A stretch of DNA of 53,249 nt. It comes from JAABRU01 sp050180235. Lineage in GTDB: Bacteria > Desulfobacterota > Desulfobacteria > Desulfobacterales > Desulfococcaceae. Location: contig JBFXEJ010000028.1 in assembly GCA_050180235.1 (NCBI GenBank), positions 1-53,249 on the forward strand, read 5' to 3'. Both the position numbers and the translations under genes were made by a program. Under the pieces are notes generated by a model, which saw only the letters and a program-made list of their open reading frames with translations, was not told the origin of the DNA and made no database searches. Below, piece by piece: positions 43,052-53,177 of the stretch (positions are counted from its first letter, which is position 1; each line of letters starts with the position of its first letter).

Positions 43052-44761
43052 ATGAGTTTCAAAACATTGGGTCTCAGGGAAGAACTGGTAAGGGCGGCAG
43101 AGGAACTTGGATTTGAAAAACCCATGCCGATACAGGAAAAGGCAATACCCGTACTTCTTTCAGGAGAAAGAGATTTTGTGGGACTGGCCCAGACAGGGAC
43201 AGGGAAAACCGGGGCATTCGGCATGCCCCTGATTCAGCGCATTGATCCCCTTGTGAGGGAGCCCCAGGGAATTGTCATCTGTCCGACACGGGAACTGTGC
43301 ATGCAGATTACTGAAGATCTGAAAAGTTACGCAGTGCATATGGACAGAATCATTATTGCACCTGTTTACGGCGGGGCAAGTATTGTCAACCAGATTAGGC
43401 AGCTCAGAGGCGGCGCGCATATTATTGTGGCCACGCCCGGCAGGCTCATTGATCTGATGGACCGCAAATCCGTCAGTCTGTCCAAAATTTCCTGCGCGGT
43501 GCTTGACGAGGCCGATGAAATGCTCAACATGGGTTTTCAGGAGGATATAGACCGTATTCTGGAAAAAATGCCGGAAAACCGCAATATCTGGCTGTTTTCC
43601 GCAACCATGCCGGAAGGTGTTGCAAAAATCGCCCGGAATTATCTGAAAAATCCCGAAGAGGTCTCTGTGGGGCATAAAAACCGGGGTGCGGAAAACATCA
43701 AACACCGTTATTATGTCACTCATGAAAAAAACAGGTATCAGTGCCTGAAAAGAATTCTTGATTTTACACCTGATATTTTCGGTCTGGTTTTCTGCCGCAC
43801 CCGCAAGGAAACCCAGGATGTGGCTGAAAATCTGATGCAGGACGGTTATCAGGCCGAAGCCCTTCACGGGGATCTTTCACAGTCCCAGAGGGATTATGTT
43901 ATGCGGAAATTCCGTCAGGGCTCTGTCCGGGTTCTTGTGGCCACAGATGTGGCGGCCAGAGGGCTGGATGTGGATGATATTACACATGTCATCCATTACA
44001 AACTGCCTGATGAGATGGAAATATACACCCACCGCAGCGGCCGTACCGCAAGAGCCGGAAAATCCGGAACCTCTGTGGCCCTGGTCAACACCAAGGAAAT
44101 CCACCGGGTACGTGAACTGGAAAAAAGAGGAAAAATCCGTTTTGAGGCAACCAAGATTCCCGAAGGCCGGGAAATCTGCGAAAAGCAGCTTACGGGCATG
44201 GTGGACAAAATCATCAGTACCACTGTTAATATGGAAGAAATTCAGGGTGCACTGCAGGGAATATACGATGCTCTGAACGGTTTGACCAAAGAAGATCTGA
44301 TCCAGCGCATGGTGTCAGCGGAATTTGACCGGCTTTTCCATTATTACCGTGATGCCGGTGACATCAATGTCCGGGCGCGCCAGGAAAGTGCATCGGAATC
44401 CAGATTCAGCAGATCCAAATCCAAAGAGGATTCCGGAACTGAAAGAAAAAAGGATCGGTTCAAAGACAGGGGCAGGGAAAGGGAAACTGAGCGTTTTTCC
44501 ATTAATGTGGGACGCATGAACAAAATCAACGAAGGAGCCATCATCCGCCTTATCTGCACCCAGTCCGGAATCCGCTCCGGCATGATCGGCAGAATTGATC
44601 TGAACCGGGAATTTTCTTTTTTTGAAGTGGAAAAAAGCGCGGCCGGCATTGTGCGGAAATCCGTGAGCAATGCAAAACTTGACGGCAGAATTGTGGAAAT
44701 CCGGCAGGTGATGGACAAGAAAAAATCCTTCAAAACCGAACGCCGGGTTCCGCGAAGCTGA
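43052..44761 (+). CDS. DEAD-box RNA helicase (DeaD/CsdA type)
   Basis: ATP-dependent RNA helicase of 569 residues for ribosome assembly and RNA turnover, often cold-induced. Visible are the Q motif (FEKPMPIQEKAIP), AQTGTGKT, PTREL, VLDEADEML, SAT, ARGLDVDDI and HRSGRTARAG. A charged R/K/E/S linker near 445-495 leads to a DbpA-type RNA-binding domain (GRMNKINEGAIIRLI ... GMIGRIDL). ATG at 43052 was preferred over GTG at 43034. It sits behind its own promoter and a structured leader, and a terminator follows. Confidence 0.95.
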   Translation: MSFKTLGLREELVRAAEELGFEKPMPIQEKAIPVLLSGERDFVGLAQTGTGKTGAFGMPLIQRIDPLVREPQGIVICPTRELCMQITEDLKSYAVHMDRIIIAPVYGGASIVNQIRQLRGGAHIIVATPGRLIDLMDRKSVSLSKISCAVLDEADEMLNMGFQEDIDRILEKMPENRNIWLFSATMPEGVAKIARNYLKNPEEVSVGHKNRGAENIKHRYYVTHEKNRYQCLKRILDFTPDIFGLVFCRTRKETQDVAENLMQDGYQAEALHGDLSQSQRDYVMRKFRQGSVRVLVATDVAARGLDVDDITHVIHYKLPDEMEIYTHRSGRTARAGKSGTSVALVNTKEIHRVRELEKRGKIRFEATKIPEGREICEKQLTGMVDKIISTTVNMEEIQGALQGIYDALNGLTKEDLIQRMVSAEFDRLFHYYRDAGDINVRARQESASESRFSRSKSKEDSGTERKKDRFKDRGRERETERFSINVGRMNKINEGAIIRLICTQSGIRSGMIGRIDLNREFSFFEVEKSAAGIVRKSVSNAKLDGRIVEIRQVMDKKKSFKTERRVPRS

Positions 44762-44806
44762 TAAAGCTGTGAGCGGCATAAACTGATCATTTTTATTCTG
44801 TTTTGT

Positions 44807-44842
44807 TTTCCCCCTTCCCATCATGGAAGGGGGAAATGTTTT
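44807..44842 (+). terminator. Intrinsic terminator after the helicase gene
   Basis: TTTCCCCCTTCC at 44807-44818 pairs perfectly with GGAAGGGGGAAA at 44825-44836 around a 6-base loop, then TGTTTT. The A-rich left side suggests it may work in both directions. The gap from here to 44941 shows nothing else. Confidence 0.85.
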
Positions 44843-44941
44843 AACAGTGCATTTTATGACATTGTTGCTTATACATAGGCAATCCTGACAGTCAAAATCT
44901 GACTTCCCCTGCCTCTCCGTATCCTGATCTCACCTTTTCCA

Positions 44942-44970
44942 TTGACACTGCAAATCCTTTATTCTATATT
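44942..44970 (+). promoter_or_regulatory. Sigma70-type promoter of the GrpE/Hsp70 operon
   Basis: TTGACA at 44942-44947, an exact 17-base spacer and TATATT at 44965-44970. The predicted leader is about 235 bases. I saw no CIRCE operator or sigma32-type box, so the operon may not follow the usual heat-shock control. Confidence 0.7.
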
Positions 44971-45211
44971 TTTCTGACAATTTATGGATACCATAGCCGA
45001 AAGATGGGACAGGCATACATGGGCTGATACATATATTATATTGTTAAAACAGTATGTTCAGATTAAATAACTGTTTTTTCCCTGCAAATGTGCATGAAAT
45101 ATATTATAAATATCAGGATTTCTGAAAATGGCTGCGGCCTGTCCTCTTCCGGATCAGTACAGTCAGAAACATTTTCCGCTGGTTTTGATTTTTTTCGGAT
45201 AAGGAGCTCAA

Positions 45212-46000
45212 ATGGACGGAAAAACCGTAAAAGAGCCGTTGCAAAACGGTGATGAAAAATCCGGTCAGGATGCACCTGTACAGAACACCGATGCGGTGTG
45301 GGATCAGCTTATCAATGTTCCACATTCCGGGAATATGGAAAACAATGCAGAATCTTCCCCTCTGCCTGACCATCTGACTGTTTCGGATGACATGATGGAG
45401 GATGGGGAGAGCCTGGGCAGGGTGCCGGATTCAGAAGGCGGTCTGGATGATGTTCTGATTGATACTTCCGGTTTCAAACTGGATGAAATCCTGTCTGAGA
45501 TACGTCAGATCCGGAAGGATTTTGATGAAAAAATCAAAACAGATATTCAGAAAGACAAAATCATTGATGAGCTCCATAAGGAACTGCAGTCCCATAAAAA
45601 TGATTTTATGAAAAAATACATGGAATTCATGGTCATGGATGTCATACAGTTTACGGACAGCATGAGAAAACTGATGCAGTATTACAAAGATCAGGAAATT
45701 TCATCCATTGATCCCCTGAAACTGCTTGGCATACTGCAGGGAATTCCTTCGGATCTGGAGGATCTGTGTGCAAGGCAGGGTGTGAATGCCTTTGTCTGTG
45801 ATGAGGATACTTTTGTTCCCGCGCGTCAGCGGGTTCTCAAACGGATCGAAACAGCAGAAGCCGCAAAAGACAAAATGATTGAAGAACGCATCCATCCGGG
45901 GTATGAATGGGACGGCAGGGTCATCCGTCCGGAACTGGTTACGGTCTATGCCTGCAAAACCCCGGCAGCCCAGACAGAAATGAGGGATTCCGATGACTAA
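45212..46000 (+). CDS. GrpE-like nucleotide exchange factor
   Basis: A 262-residue protein with an acidic N-terminal extension of about 90 residues, a long central helix (LDEILSEIRQIRKDFDEK ... DKIIDELHKELQSH) and a C-terminal part with GYEWDGRVIRPELVTVYA, the beta-domain signature of GrpE. It should dimerise and eject ADP from the Hsp70 encoded next, whose start overlaps its stop by 8 bases. It is longer than housekeeping GrpE (about 190-200) and is likely a second, dedicated exchange factor. The ATG has an AAGGAG site. Confidence 0.85.
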   Translation: MDGKTVKEPLQNGDEKSGQDAPVQNTDAVWDQLINVPHSGNMENNAESSPLPDHLTVSDDMMEDGESLGRVPDSEGGLDDVLIDTSGFKLDEILSEIRQIRKDFDEKIKTDIQKDKIIDELHKELQSHKNDFMKKYMEFMVMDVIQFTDSMRKLMQYYKDQEISSIDPLKLLGILQGIPSDLEDLCARQGVNAFVCDEDTFVPARQRVLKRIETAEAAKDKMIEERIHPGYEWDGRVIRPELVTVYACKTPAAQTEMRDSDD

Positions 46001-47666
46001 GCAGATAAAACGGATATTCGGCATTGATCTCGGAACAACCTATTCGTCCATTGCCTGTGTTGACGAATACGGCAAACCCATTGTCATCCCCAATGCGGAA
46101 AACCAGAGAGTCACTCCCTCTGTGGTTTTTTTTGACGGTGAGAACATCGTGGTCGGGGATGTGGCAAAGGAAAGCTCCAAACTCTATCCCGGTGATGTGG
46201 TGAGTTTCATCAAGCGTTCCATGGGCGAGGCCAACTTTGTTTTTGAACATAACGGAAAGCAGTACCGGCCTGAGGAAATATCCAGTTTCATCATACGCAA
46301 GATTGTTCAGGATGCGGAACTCAATCTGGGCATTACAGGAACCAAAGATGTGGTCATCACCTGTCCCGCGTATTTCGGCATCAACGAAAGGGAGGCCACC
46401 CGCAGGGCAGGTGAAATCGCAGGCTACAATGTCCGGCAGATCATCAATGAACCAACTGCCGCAGCCATCGCGTTCGGCTCCATGGAGGCTGAACACGAGC
46501 AGGTGGTTCTGGTCTATGATCTGGGCGGAGGAACCTTTGACATCACCATGATTGATATCAAACCCAATGCCTCCATTGAGGTTATCTGCACAGGAGGGGA
46601 TCACAATCTGGGGGGAAAGGACTGGGATGACCGCATCGTGGCCTATCTGGTGCAGGAATTTCAGAAAGCCACTGGAATCAAAGATGATATTCTCGAAGAT
46701 CCTGATACCTGCCAGGATCTGCAGCTATCAGCGGAAAAGGCCAAAAAAATCCTGACCCAGAGAGACCAGACTCCGGTGCTCGTAACCCATGCCGGGGAGC
46801 GGATAAAAATTATCCTGGAACGCCGTGCATTTGAGATCATCACCCAGGATCTGCTGGAAAGGACCATCTCCCTGACCCATGAAATGCTGGAAGAGGCCGG
46901 AAAAAAGGGATACGAGCATTTTGATGAGATTCTTCTTGTGGGAGGCTCCACCCGCATGCCCCAGGTGGCTGAGCGGATCCGCAAAGAGTTTTCCATGGAA
47001 GGCAAGATCTTTGATCCGGATGAGTCTGTGGCCAAAGGAGCTGCCATATACGGATGGAAACTTTTTCTCCGGGATGAAATCAAGGAAAAGGTTGCGGAAA
47101 AGACCGGCAGGGATTTAAAAGAACTGGCAGAACTCACTGAAGTGGAGCTGGACGAGGTTCTCACAGAAGTGGAAGATCTGGTGGCTGATGATACCGGATA
47201 TTCGGTTGCTGATATCCGGCGTTCCAATATCAGAATCCTGAATGTCACCAGCAAGAGTTTCGGTGTGGTGGCCCATGATTCCGAAGACAGGGAAATTGTA
47301 TACAACCTTATCCTGAAAAACCGCAATGTTCCTGTCACTGTCACCCAGTCTTTCGGCACAGCGGTGGACAATCAGGAAATCGTATCCATACAGATTATGG
47401 AAAATGAGAGCAGTGAAAAAATCATGCATCCGGAACATGCGGTACTTATCGGCACGGCTGTGCTGAAGCTGCCCTCTGATCTGAGAAAAAACACCCCGGT
47501 GGAAATCACTTTCCGGCTCAATGAGGAAGGCCGTCTGGAGATTACCGCTGAGGAAACCAGTGAAACCCGGAGATCGGTCAACGCAGCCATAGACACCCGC
47601 TCAGTGATCCAGGGAGAAGAGTTTGAAAAAGCCAAATCCCGCAGCACAAAAACAAAGGTATCCTGA
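45993..47666 (+). CDS. Short, non-canonical Hsp70 (DnaK family)
   Basis: The ATPase domain is complete: GIDLGTTYSSIACV, INEPTAAAIAFG, VYDLGGGTFDIT and LVGGSTRMPQ. At 557 residues it is about 80 shorter than DnaK. After the ATPase domain there is an extra charged segment of roughly 50 residues (near 375-425: KELAELTEVELDEVL) before a beta-type substrate domain; the helical lid and acidic tail are missing. It is therefore a specialised Hsp70, probably partnered with the GrpE-like protein and the downstream J-like protein. Client unknown. Confidence 0.92.
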   Translation: MTKQIKRIFGIDLGTTYSSIACVDEYGKPIVIPNAENQRVTPSVVFFDGENIVVGDVAKESSKLYPGDVVSFIKRSMGEANFVFEHNGKQYRPEEISSFIIRKIVQDAELNLGITGTKDVVITCPAYFGINEREATRRAGEIAGYNVRQIINEPTAAAIAFGSMEAEHEQVVLVYDLGGGTFDITMIDIKPNASIEVICTGGDHNLGGKDWDDRIVAYLVQEFQKATGIKDDILEDPDTCQDLQLSAEKAKKILTQRDQTPVLVTHAGERIKIILERRAFEIITQDLLERTISLTHEMLEEAGKKGYEHFDEILLVGGSTRMPQVAERIRKEFSMEGKIFDPDESVAKGAAIYGWKLFLRDEIKEKVAEKTGRDLKELAELTEVELDEVLTEVEDLVADDTGYSVADIRRSNIRILNVTSKSFGVVAHDSEDREIVYNLILKNRNVPVTVTQSFGTAVDNQEIVSIQIMENESSEKIMHPEHAVLIGTAVLKLPSDLRKNTPVEITFRLNEEGRLEITAEETSETRRSVNAAIDTRSVIQGEEFEKAKSRSTKTKVS

Positions 47667-47803
47667 TCCGGCAGAAAAAACGGATTTCTGTCTTTCCCAA
47701 ACCCTGCAAACGGGCTGTGTTCCGGAATTACCGTCCGCGGGCATGTGCTACGGCATTCCCCTCAATTAAACTGACAACTGAACCCTCTGCACCGAGGTAA
47801 TAC

Positions 47804-50668
47804 ATGGAAGAAAAAAATTTCTATCTGCTCCTGGAACTTTCAACCGATCCGCCTGAAGAGAATCCGGAAATCATTGAGGAGGCCATAAAGAGCAAACAGG
47901 CTCTCTGGAGCAAGCAGCGCAACCATCCCACCCGGGGCACCCTTGCCCAGCAGTATATCGGTCTGATTCCGGAAATCCGGAAAGTCATGAGTGATCCGAA
48001 GCTGCGCAGAATGGAAGCGCAGAAGGCCAAAAAGATATTCCTGGAAAAGGAAAAAGGCGTATTTTCAAAAATTGACAGGCATATCGGTCTGTTCATGAGC
48101 AAGGGGGATATCAGCAAAAGCGAAATCCGGAAAATATCTGTCTTTCATTCCGTTGAAGAGGAAAAAGTCCGGAAACGGGCAAAGCAGATGGAACCGCTTT
48201 ACCGGATCAACCGGAAAGTGGATGAACTGGTGAAGTCAGGGAAAACAGGAGACAAAGATGCCGCGGGCATAGCCAAATCTCTGAAAGTAGAACCTGCCAA
48301 AATTAAGGAATGGATTGCAAAAAAAATCAGTGACCGGGACCGGGATATTGACAGATATGTCAGCAGATGTGTCAGGAGAGGATATATTTCCACCCCCGAG
48401 ATCGGCAGTCTTGCCAGACTCTATAACATAAAAGAGGCGGAACTTCTCAAACGTGTCAAATGTCCGATCCGGAAAAAGCACGCTGAGGGCGAAAAAACAA
48501 AACCAATTGAAAAAACAATTGAAAATCTGATCAGTGACAAACTTGGGATTGTGGGGAAATCCAGTCTGTATGATTTTCTGGGGCTGTCTGCGGAAGAAAA
48601 TCTGGACGAACTGCTAAAACGCGCGCGGTCAAGGGAAGCTGAGATTCGACGAATTTCCCATAAAGATGCTGTCACCACTGCAGGCAGCGCTCTGGCCGGC
48701 CACTGCATAGCGGTGTTCAGCTCAGAGGAAAGCCGGAAATCCTATGATCTCAGCCTTACCATGTCCCGGATCAGTGAACTGAACACAGATATTGACCTGG
48801 CTGAAAACAAAGGCAGAATCCGCCCGGAATATATGGATATTCTGCTGAAGGCCGCTGTGCGGCTGGGGCTGGATATTGAAGAGGCCGGCAAATATATAGA
48901 AGAATACTGCAAAAGCAAAAAATGGACGGTTGAAAAGCAGCGGCTGGATCCGAAGAAAAAGCGGCTGATGGTAATGGCTCTGGCCCTTATCCTCATTCCC
49001 CTGATCGCGGGCATCGGCATTTACGGTGCATCCCGGAAAATCAAATCTGAACGTCTCAGGAACGCCTATGAGACTGTTCTGAGGGATGCTGAGCAGCAGC
49101 CGGAACTGGAAGGCAAGGAGGTTGTTCTCGGCAATTATCTCAAATATTATCCGAACACTGAATACACAGCGGATGTGGAAAAAAGGATAAGGGATATAGG
49201 CCAGCAGATCAGAGAACGGGATTTCCTCCAAAGCGATGAAAATGCACAGAAACTGATAAAGGCGGGAGAAACCGGAAAAGCGCTGGCAGTTTACCGGCAG
49301 TATATTGATCAGCATCCTGATACTGTGCAGGCAAAAACAGTTGCCCGAAGAATAGCTGAAATTGAGACAGGCATTGATGACCGGGATTATGAGGCACTGA
49401 AATCTGTGGCCGCCAAAGACCATGAAACCCGGATTGCGGCCTATAATGCTTATTTTGACAAACATCCGCGGGGCCGCCACACAGCAGATGTGCAGAAACT
49501 GATATCAGGAATGGTGGATGAATACTTCAGGGATCTGAAAAACAGTCTGGCAGCATGTGAAGCCCGGCAGGATTGGGAAAAGTGCATTTCCCTGAGCGAA
49601 ACCTTTATCCGCAAATTCAAAAACACGGCACAGGCCGATGAAGCCAGGGGACTGGAGAAAAAATTCCGGAACAAAATCCAGATCCGCTCGGACCTGGGTG
49701 ACATGAAACGCAAGGCCGAAGCATTTGGCACAGATTATGAAGCAGCGAGACTTGTTTATCTGGAATATCTGGAAGCCAATCCCGAACTTCCCTCTTATCT
49801 CAAAGAACTGATCGTGGGAGAAATCAAATCTCTGGATCAGAAAATCCGGAATCTGGAGCAGGCTGAAAAGGAATGGGAGGAAACCCTTGCCCAGAGCCGG
49901 AAGAATACGGTGAATATAGATGACAGAATCCGGAAACTGGAAGATTATCTCCGGAAGTATCCGGATTCTGCCCATATTCAGGAGGGGACAGCCATTCTGA
50001 CGGAACTGAGACAGAAAAAAAAGACCGAGGATGAACGCAGGCGTCAGGAGCAGGAAGACAAAGCATGGCGGACTTTGGCTGCGGAAGCAGGCGGAGTCCG
50101 GATATCCCTGTCTGAAAAAATCCGGCTGACAGAGGAATTTATCAGCGCATATTCATCCGGGAAATATATAAAAAATGCCAGACTGCTGCTCAATGATCTC
50201 AGGAAGCAGAAAGCCCTTGAGAGCGAGCGTCTGCGGACAGAGCAGGCCAATCTTCTCAGAATGCAGCAGGAAAAACAGCGGATTGCAGCCCTGTTCCGCC
50301 AGTCCGGAGGCCGTTTTGCAGACAACGGGAACGGTACAGTGACCGACAGGCGCAGCGGTCTGACCTGGACCATGTTTGATTCCTCGTTTGAGCTTAACCG
50401 CTGTCTCAATTTTCCGGATGCCCAGAGATATGCGGAAAACCTGAACACCGGCGGTTACAGGGGATGGCGTCTGCCCACAGTGGCCGAACTGACAGCCCTG
50501 TTCCAAAACCGGCCTGTGTATCCGGCCTCTTCTTCTGCCAAATGGTTCTGGAGCGCAGAAACCTTCTGGCATGGCTGGAACAAAGAGGCATATATTGTCA
50601 CCACAGGCGGAAACAAAGAATCGGTCAGTGTGGAAAAATGCGGGGCAGTGCTTGCTGTCAGGCAATAG
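47804..50668 (+). CDS. Membrane J-like co-chaperone with C-terminal DUF1566 (Lcl) domain
   Basis: A 954-residue protein. Residues 1-90 (NFYLLLELSTDPPEENPE ...) look like a divergent J-type domain without an HPD motif; a second such unit lies near 255-335 (SLYDFLGLSAEENLDELLK). One membrane segment follows near 387-405. The rest is a long charged helical region with repeats of the kind YLKYYPNTEYTADV/YIDQHPDTVQAKTV, TPR/YbgF-like, ending in a DUF1566/Lcl domain (NGNGTVTDRRSGLTW, GWRLPTVAEL). Topology suggests cytoplasmic J-like part and periplasmic DUF1566. Located 137 bases after the Hsp70 gene. Confidence 0.75.
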   Translation: MEEKNFYLLLELSTDPPEENPEIIEEAIKSKQALWSKQRNHPTRGTLAQQYIGLIPEIRKVMSDPKLRRMEAQKAKKIFLEKEKGVFSKIDRHIGLFMSKGDISKSEIRKISVFHSVEEEKVRKRAKQMEPLYRINRKVDELVKSGKTGDKDAAGIAKSLKVEPAKIKEWIAKKISDRDRDIDRYVSRCVRRGYISTPEIGSLARLYNIKEAELLKRVKCPIRKKHAEGEKTKPIEKTIENLISDKLGIVGKSSLYDFLGLSAEENLDELLKRARSREAEIRRISHKDAVTTAGSALAGHCIAVFSSEESRKSYDLSLTMSRISELNTDIDLAENKGRIRPEYMDILLKAAVRLGLDIEEAGKYIEEYCKSKKWTVEKQRLDPKKKRLMVMALALILIPLIAGIGIYGASRKIKSERLRNAYETVLRDAEQQPELEGKEVVLGNYLKYYPNTEYTADVEKRIRDIGQQIRERDFLQSDENAQKLIKAGETGKALAVYRQYIDQHPDTVQAKTVARRIAEIETGIDDRDYEALKSVAAKDHETRIAAYNAYFDKHPRGRHTADVQKLISGMVDEYFRDLKNSLAACEARQDWEKCISLSETFIRKFKNTAQADEARGLEKKFRNKIQIRSDLGDMKRKAEAFGTDYEAARLVYLEYLEANPELPSYLKELIVGEIKSLDQKIRNLEQAEKEWEETLAQSRKNTVNIDDRIRKLEDYLRKYPDSAHIQEGTAILTELRQKKKTEDERRRQEQEDKAWRTLAAEAGGVRISLSEKIRLTEEFISAYSSGKYIKNARLLLNDLRKQKALESERLRTEQANLLRMQQEKQRIAALFRQSGGRFADNGNGTVTDRRSGLTWTMFDSSFELNRCLNFPDAQRYAENLNTGGYRGWRLPTVAELTALFQNRPVYPASSSAKWFWSAETFWHGWNKEAYIVTTGGNKESVSVEKCGAVLAVRQ

Positions 50669-50695
50669 GCAAAAATACAGCAGGAGGAAGGCATA

Positions 50696-52291
50696 TTGTT
50701 TTTCCGCAGACTGAATATCCGTATTGCTGTCAGTCTTGTTTTCCTGCTGTCAGCCGCGATGGCGCTTCTCAATGCGGTTGTCATACATTCGGAAAAAAAT
50801 CTGCTGCTGAAATCCGAAATTTCAAAAGGGACCATGCTGATAGCCGGGATTGAAAACCTTCTGACGGCCGCATATGCTTCCGGCACAGTGCTTCCACCGT
50901 CCGCTCTTACCCCCTGTCTGGAAGGAATGCTTGCAGGCTCGCGTTTTTCGGTTCTGGCTGTCACAGACAGTCAGGGAGAGGATTTCTGGTTTTCGGGAAA
51001 ACCGGATGCTCCCATCGGGGAACTCCGGCATGTGACAGAGGAGATGATCCGGACAGGCACGCGGGTGATGCGTTTTACCGGCATCACCTGGGGAGTGTTC
51101 TGGACAGAAAAACGGGACATGCTTATCGCGTCCCCGGTTATGCACGGCCGGGAACGCATAGCAGGGATAGCCCTGGTCATGCCTATGCATCATATCTACC
51201 TGGATTTGCGTCAGTCCCAACTCCTCCTTATCATTTATATCCTTATCAATATATTTGTGCTGACATTTGCGGGGATTTGGCGCTTCTCCGGAATACTCCG
51301 CAGGCCCATGAACAGACTGGTAAAACGGGCGGAAGAATTCAGGGAGGATGATGATGTGCTTTTCCTTAGTGAAACAGACGGCAGTGAGTTCAGTCAGGTT
51401 TCAAAAGCCCTGAACAGGATGCTGTACAGGATAGCAGCCGGAAAGGAAGAACTGAAACATACAATCCGCTCCCTTGAAAAAGCCAACAAAAATCTGAAAA
51501 AAGCCCAAAATGATATCATCCGGGCGGAGAAACTTGCTTCCGTGGGCAGGCTGGCCGCAGGCATTGCCCATGAAATCGGCAACCCCATTGCCATTGTCAT
51601 GGGATATCTGGATCTGCTCAAACGGCAGGATATCACAGCAGATGAAAAAACAGACTTCATCAGCCGCACAGAAAGTGAGGTCAGCCGGGTCAATGCAATC
51701 ATCCGGCAACTGCTGGATTTTTCCAGACCTTCGGACGGAAAACAGATAGAAGTGCAGGTGCATGGAATCATTGAGGATACTGTGACCATGTTCAGATTTC
51801 AGCCACTGATGTCGGATATCGGGCTGAACCTGTCTCTTTGTGCGGATCCGGATACGGTAAAAGCGGATCCTGCCCAGTTGCGCCAGATATTTCTGAACCT
51901 GATGATGAACGCGGCAGATGCCATTGCTTCCGCGGGGAAAAATGCGCAGAGCGGAATCATCATCAGCACCTGTACGGAAATGATCGAAAAAAGCGCGGGG
52001 CAGTCCATACCCATGCTGCGGATCGAATTTCAGGATAACGGAGCAGGAATAGCGGAAAAACACATGGGAAACATATTCGAGCCTTTTTATACCACCAAGG
52101 AACCGGGAAAAGGGACCGGTCTGGGGCTGTCGGTCTGTTATATGCTCATTGATGCCCTGGGCGGAACCATTCGCGCTGAAAGTCTTGAAGGCAAAGGAAC
52201 TTCCATGATTATCCACCTTCCTGTTTATACAGAAAATCAGAATAAGGGGAACGGAGTGCCCACAAAAAGCCATGACTGCGGAAAAGACTGA
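50696..52291 (+). CDS. Sensor histidine kinase
   Basis: Membrane kinase of 531 residues: TM1 near 8-30, a periplasmic sensor of about 140 residues with no recognised domain, TM2 near 176-196, HAMP, a coiled coil, HisKA with His292 (GIAHEIGNPIAIVMGYLDLL) and HATPase_c with DNGAGI and GTGLGLSV. This NtrB/AtoS-like type usually pairs with a sigma54 regulator, which follows with a 20-base overlap. The start is TTG behind a good AGGAGG site. It is 27 bases after the J-like gene, so probably in that operon. Confidence 0.93.
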   Translation: MFFRRLNIRIAVSLVFLLSAAMALLNAVVIHSEKNLLLKSEISKGTMLIAGIENLLTAAYASGTVLPPSALTPCLEGMLAGSRFSVLAVTDSQGEDFWFSGKPDAPIGELRHVTEEMIRTGTRVMRFTGITWGVFWTEKRDMLIASPVMHGRERIAGIALVMPMHHIYLDLRQSQLLLIIYILINIFVLTFAGIWRFSGILRRPMNRLVKRAEEFREDDDVLFLSETDGSEFSQVSKALNRMLYRIAAGKEELKHTIRSLEKANKNLKKAQNDIIRAEKLASVGRLAAGIAHEIGNPIAIVMGYLDLLKRQDITADEKTDFISRTESEVSRVNAIIRQLLDFSRPSDGKQIEVQVHGIIEDTVTMFRFQPLMSDIGLNLSLCADPDTVKADPAQLRQIFLNLMMNAADAIASAGKNAQSGIIISTCTEMIEKSAGQSIPMLRIEFQDNGAGIAEKHMGNIFEPFYTTKEPGKGTGLGLSVCYMLIDALGGTIRAESLEGKGTSMIIHLPVYTENQNKGNGVPTKSHDCGKD

Positions 52292-53177
52292 AAAACACCT
52301 GCTCATCATAGATGATGAAGAAAATATGCGTCATATGCTGAAAGCACTGCTTGGCAAATCCGCTTACCGGGTGGATACCGCCGCAGACGGATATCAGGGG
52401 CAGCAGAAGGTCAGCTGCACCCATTATGACTTTATACTCTGTGATCTGAAAATGCCCAATATGGGCGGCATGGAATTTATGCGGGCTGCCAAAGAACATC
52501 TGGCTGAAACCACTGTCATTGTCATGTCCGCATACGGCAGTATTGACACGGCCATTGAAGCCATGAAAATGGGAGCCTATGATTATATATCCAAACCCTT
52601 TAAGACAGATGAAGTACTGCTGACCCTTAAAAAAGCTGAGGAACGGGAGAGCCTGCGAAGAGAAAATGTCCAACTGAAGCAGCGTATCCAAACCTTGGAG
52701 CACAGTGGCAGTTTTGCAGGCATGGTGGGAAAAAGCAAAGCCATGCAGGAAGTTTTCCATCTCGCTGAAAAAGCTGCCCTTTACAGCGCAACAGTGCTGA
52801 TTACCGGGGAGAGCGGGACAGGCAAGGAACTGATTGCCAGAGCCATTCATTTTAAGGGGGAACGCTGCCAGAAACCTTTTGTGGCTGTCAACTGCGGCAG
52901 CATTCCTGAAAACCTGCTGGAAAGTGAATTTTTTGGGCACAGAAAAGGCTCTTTCACAGGCGCTGACAGAAACCGGAAGGGACTGTTTGAGGAAGCTGAG
53001 GGTGGTACAATTTTTCTGGATGAAATCGGCGAACTTCCCCAGTCCCTGCAGGTGAAATTTCTCCGGGTGCTCCAGGAAAACGAAATCAGGCCCCTTGGTG
53101 ATTCCAAAACCGTAAAACTGGATGGTAGTGGGTCAAATTGGTTGATTATGTGCTGTCCGAATAAAGACCACTCTTAA
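52272..53177 (+). pseudogene. NtrC-family sigma54 response regulator, truncated by an insertion
   Basis: Receiver domain with Asp58 (FILCDLKMPNMGG), then the start of an AAA+ domain with Walker A GESGTGKE, the sigma54-contact loop GSFTGA and Walker B FLDEIGEL. Native sequence ends at codon 284 (KTVKLD, 53121-53123); the usual next motif DVRVIAATN is replaced by 17 codons from an element starting at 53124. The sensor-2 part, arginine finger and DNA-binding domain are therefore missing from this frame. It cannot activate sigma54 transcription as it stands. Confidence 0.85.

Noticed and set aside
51401..52309. 302-codon minus-strand frame
   Set aside because: Lies opposite the histidine kinase; no motif and no ribosome site.
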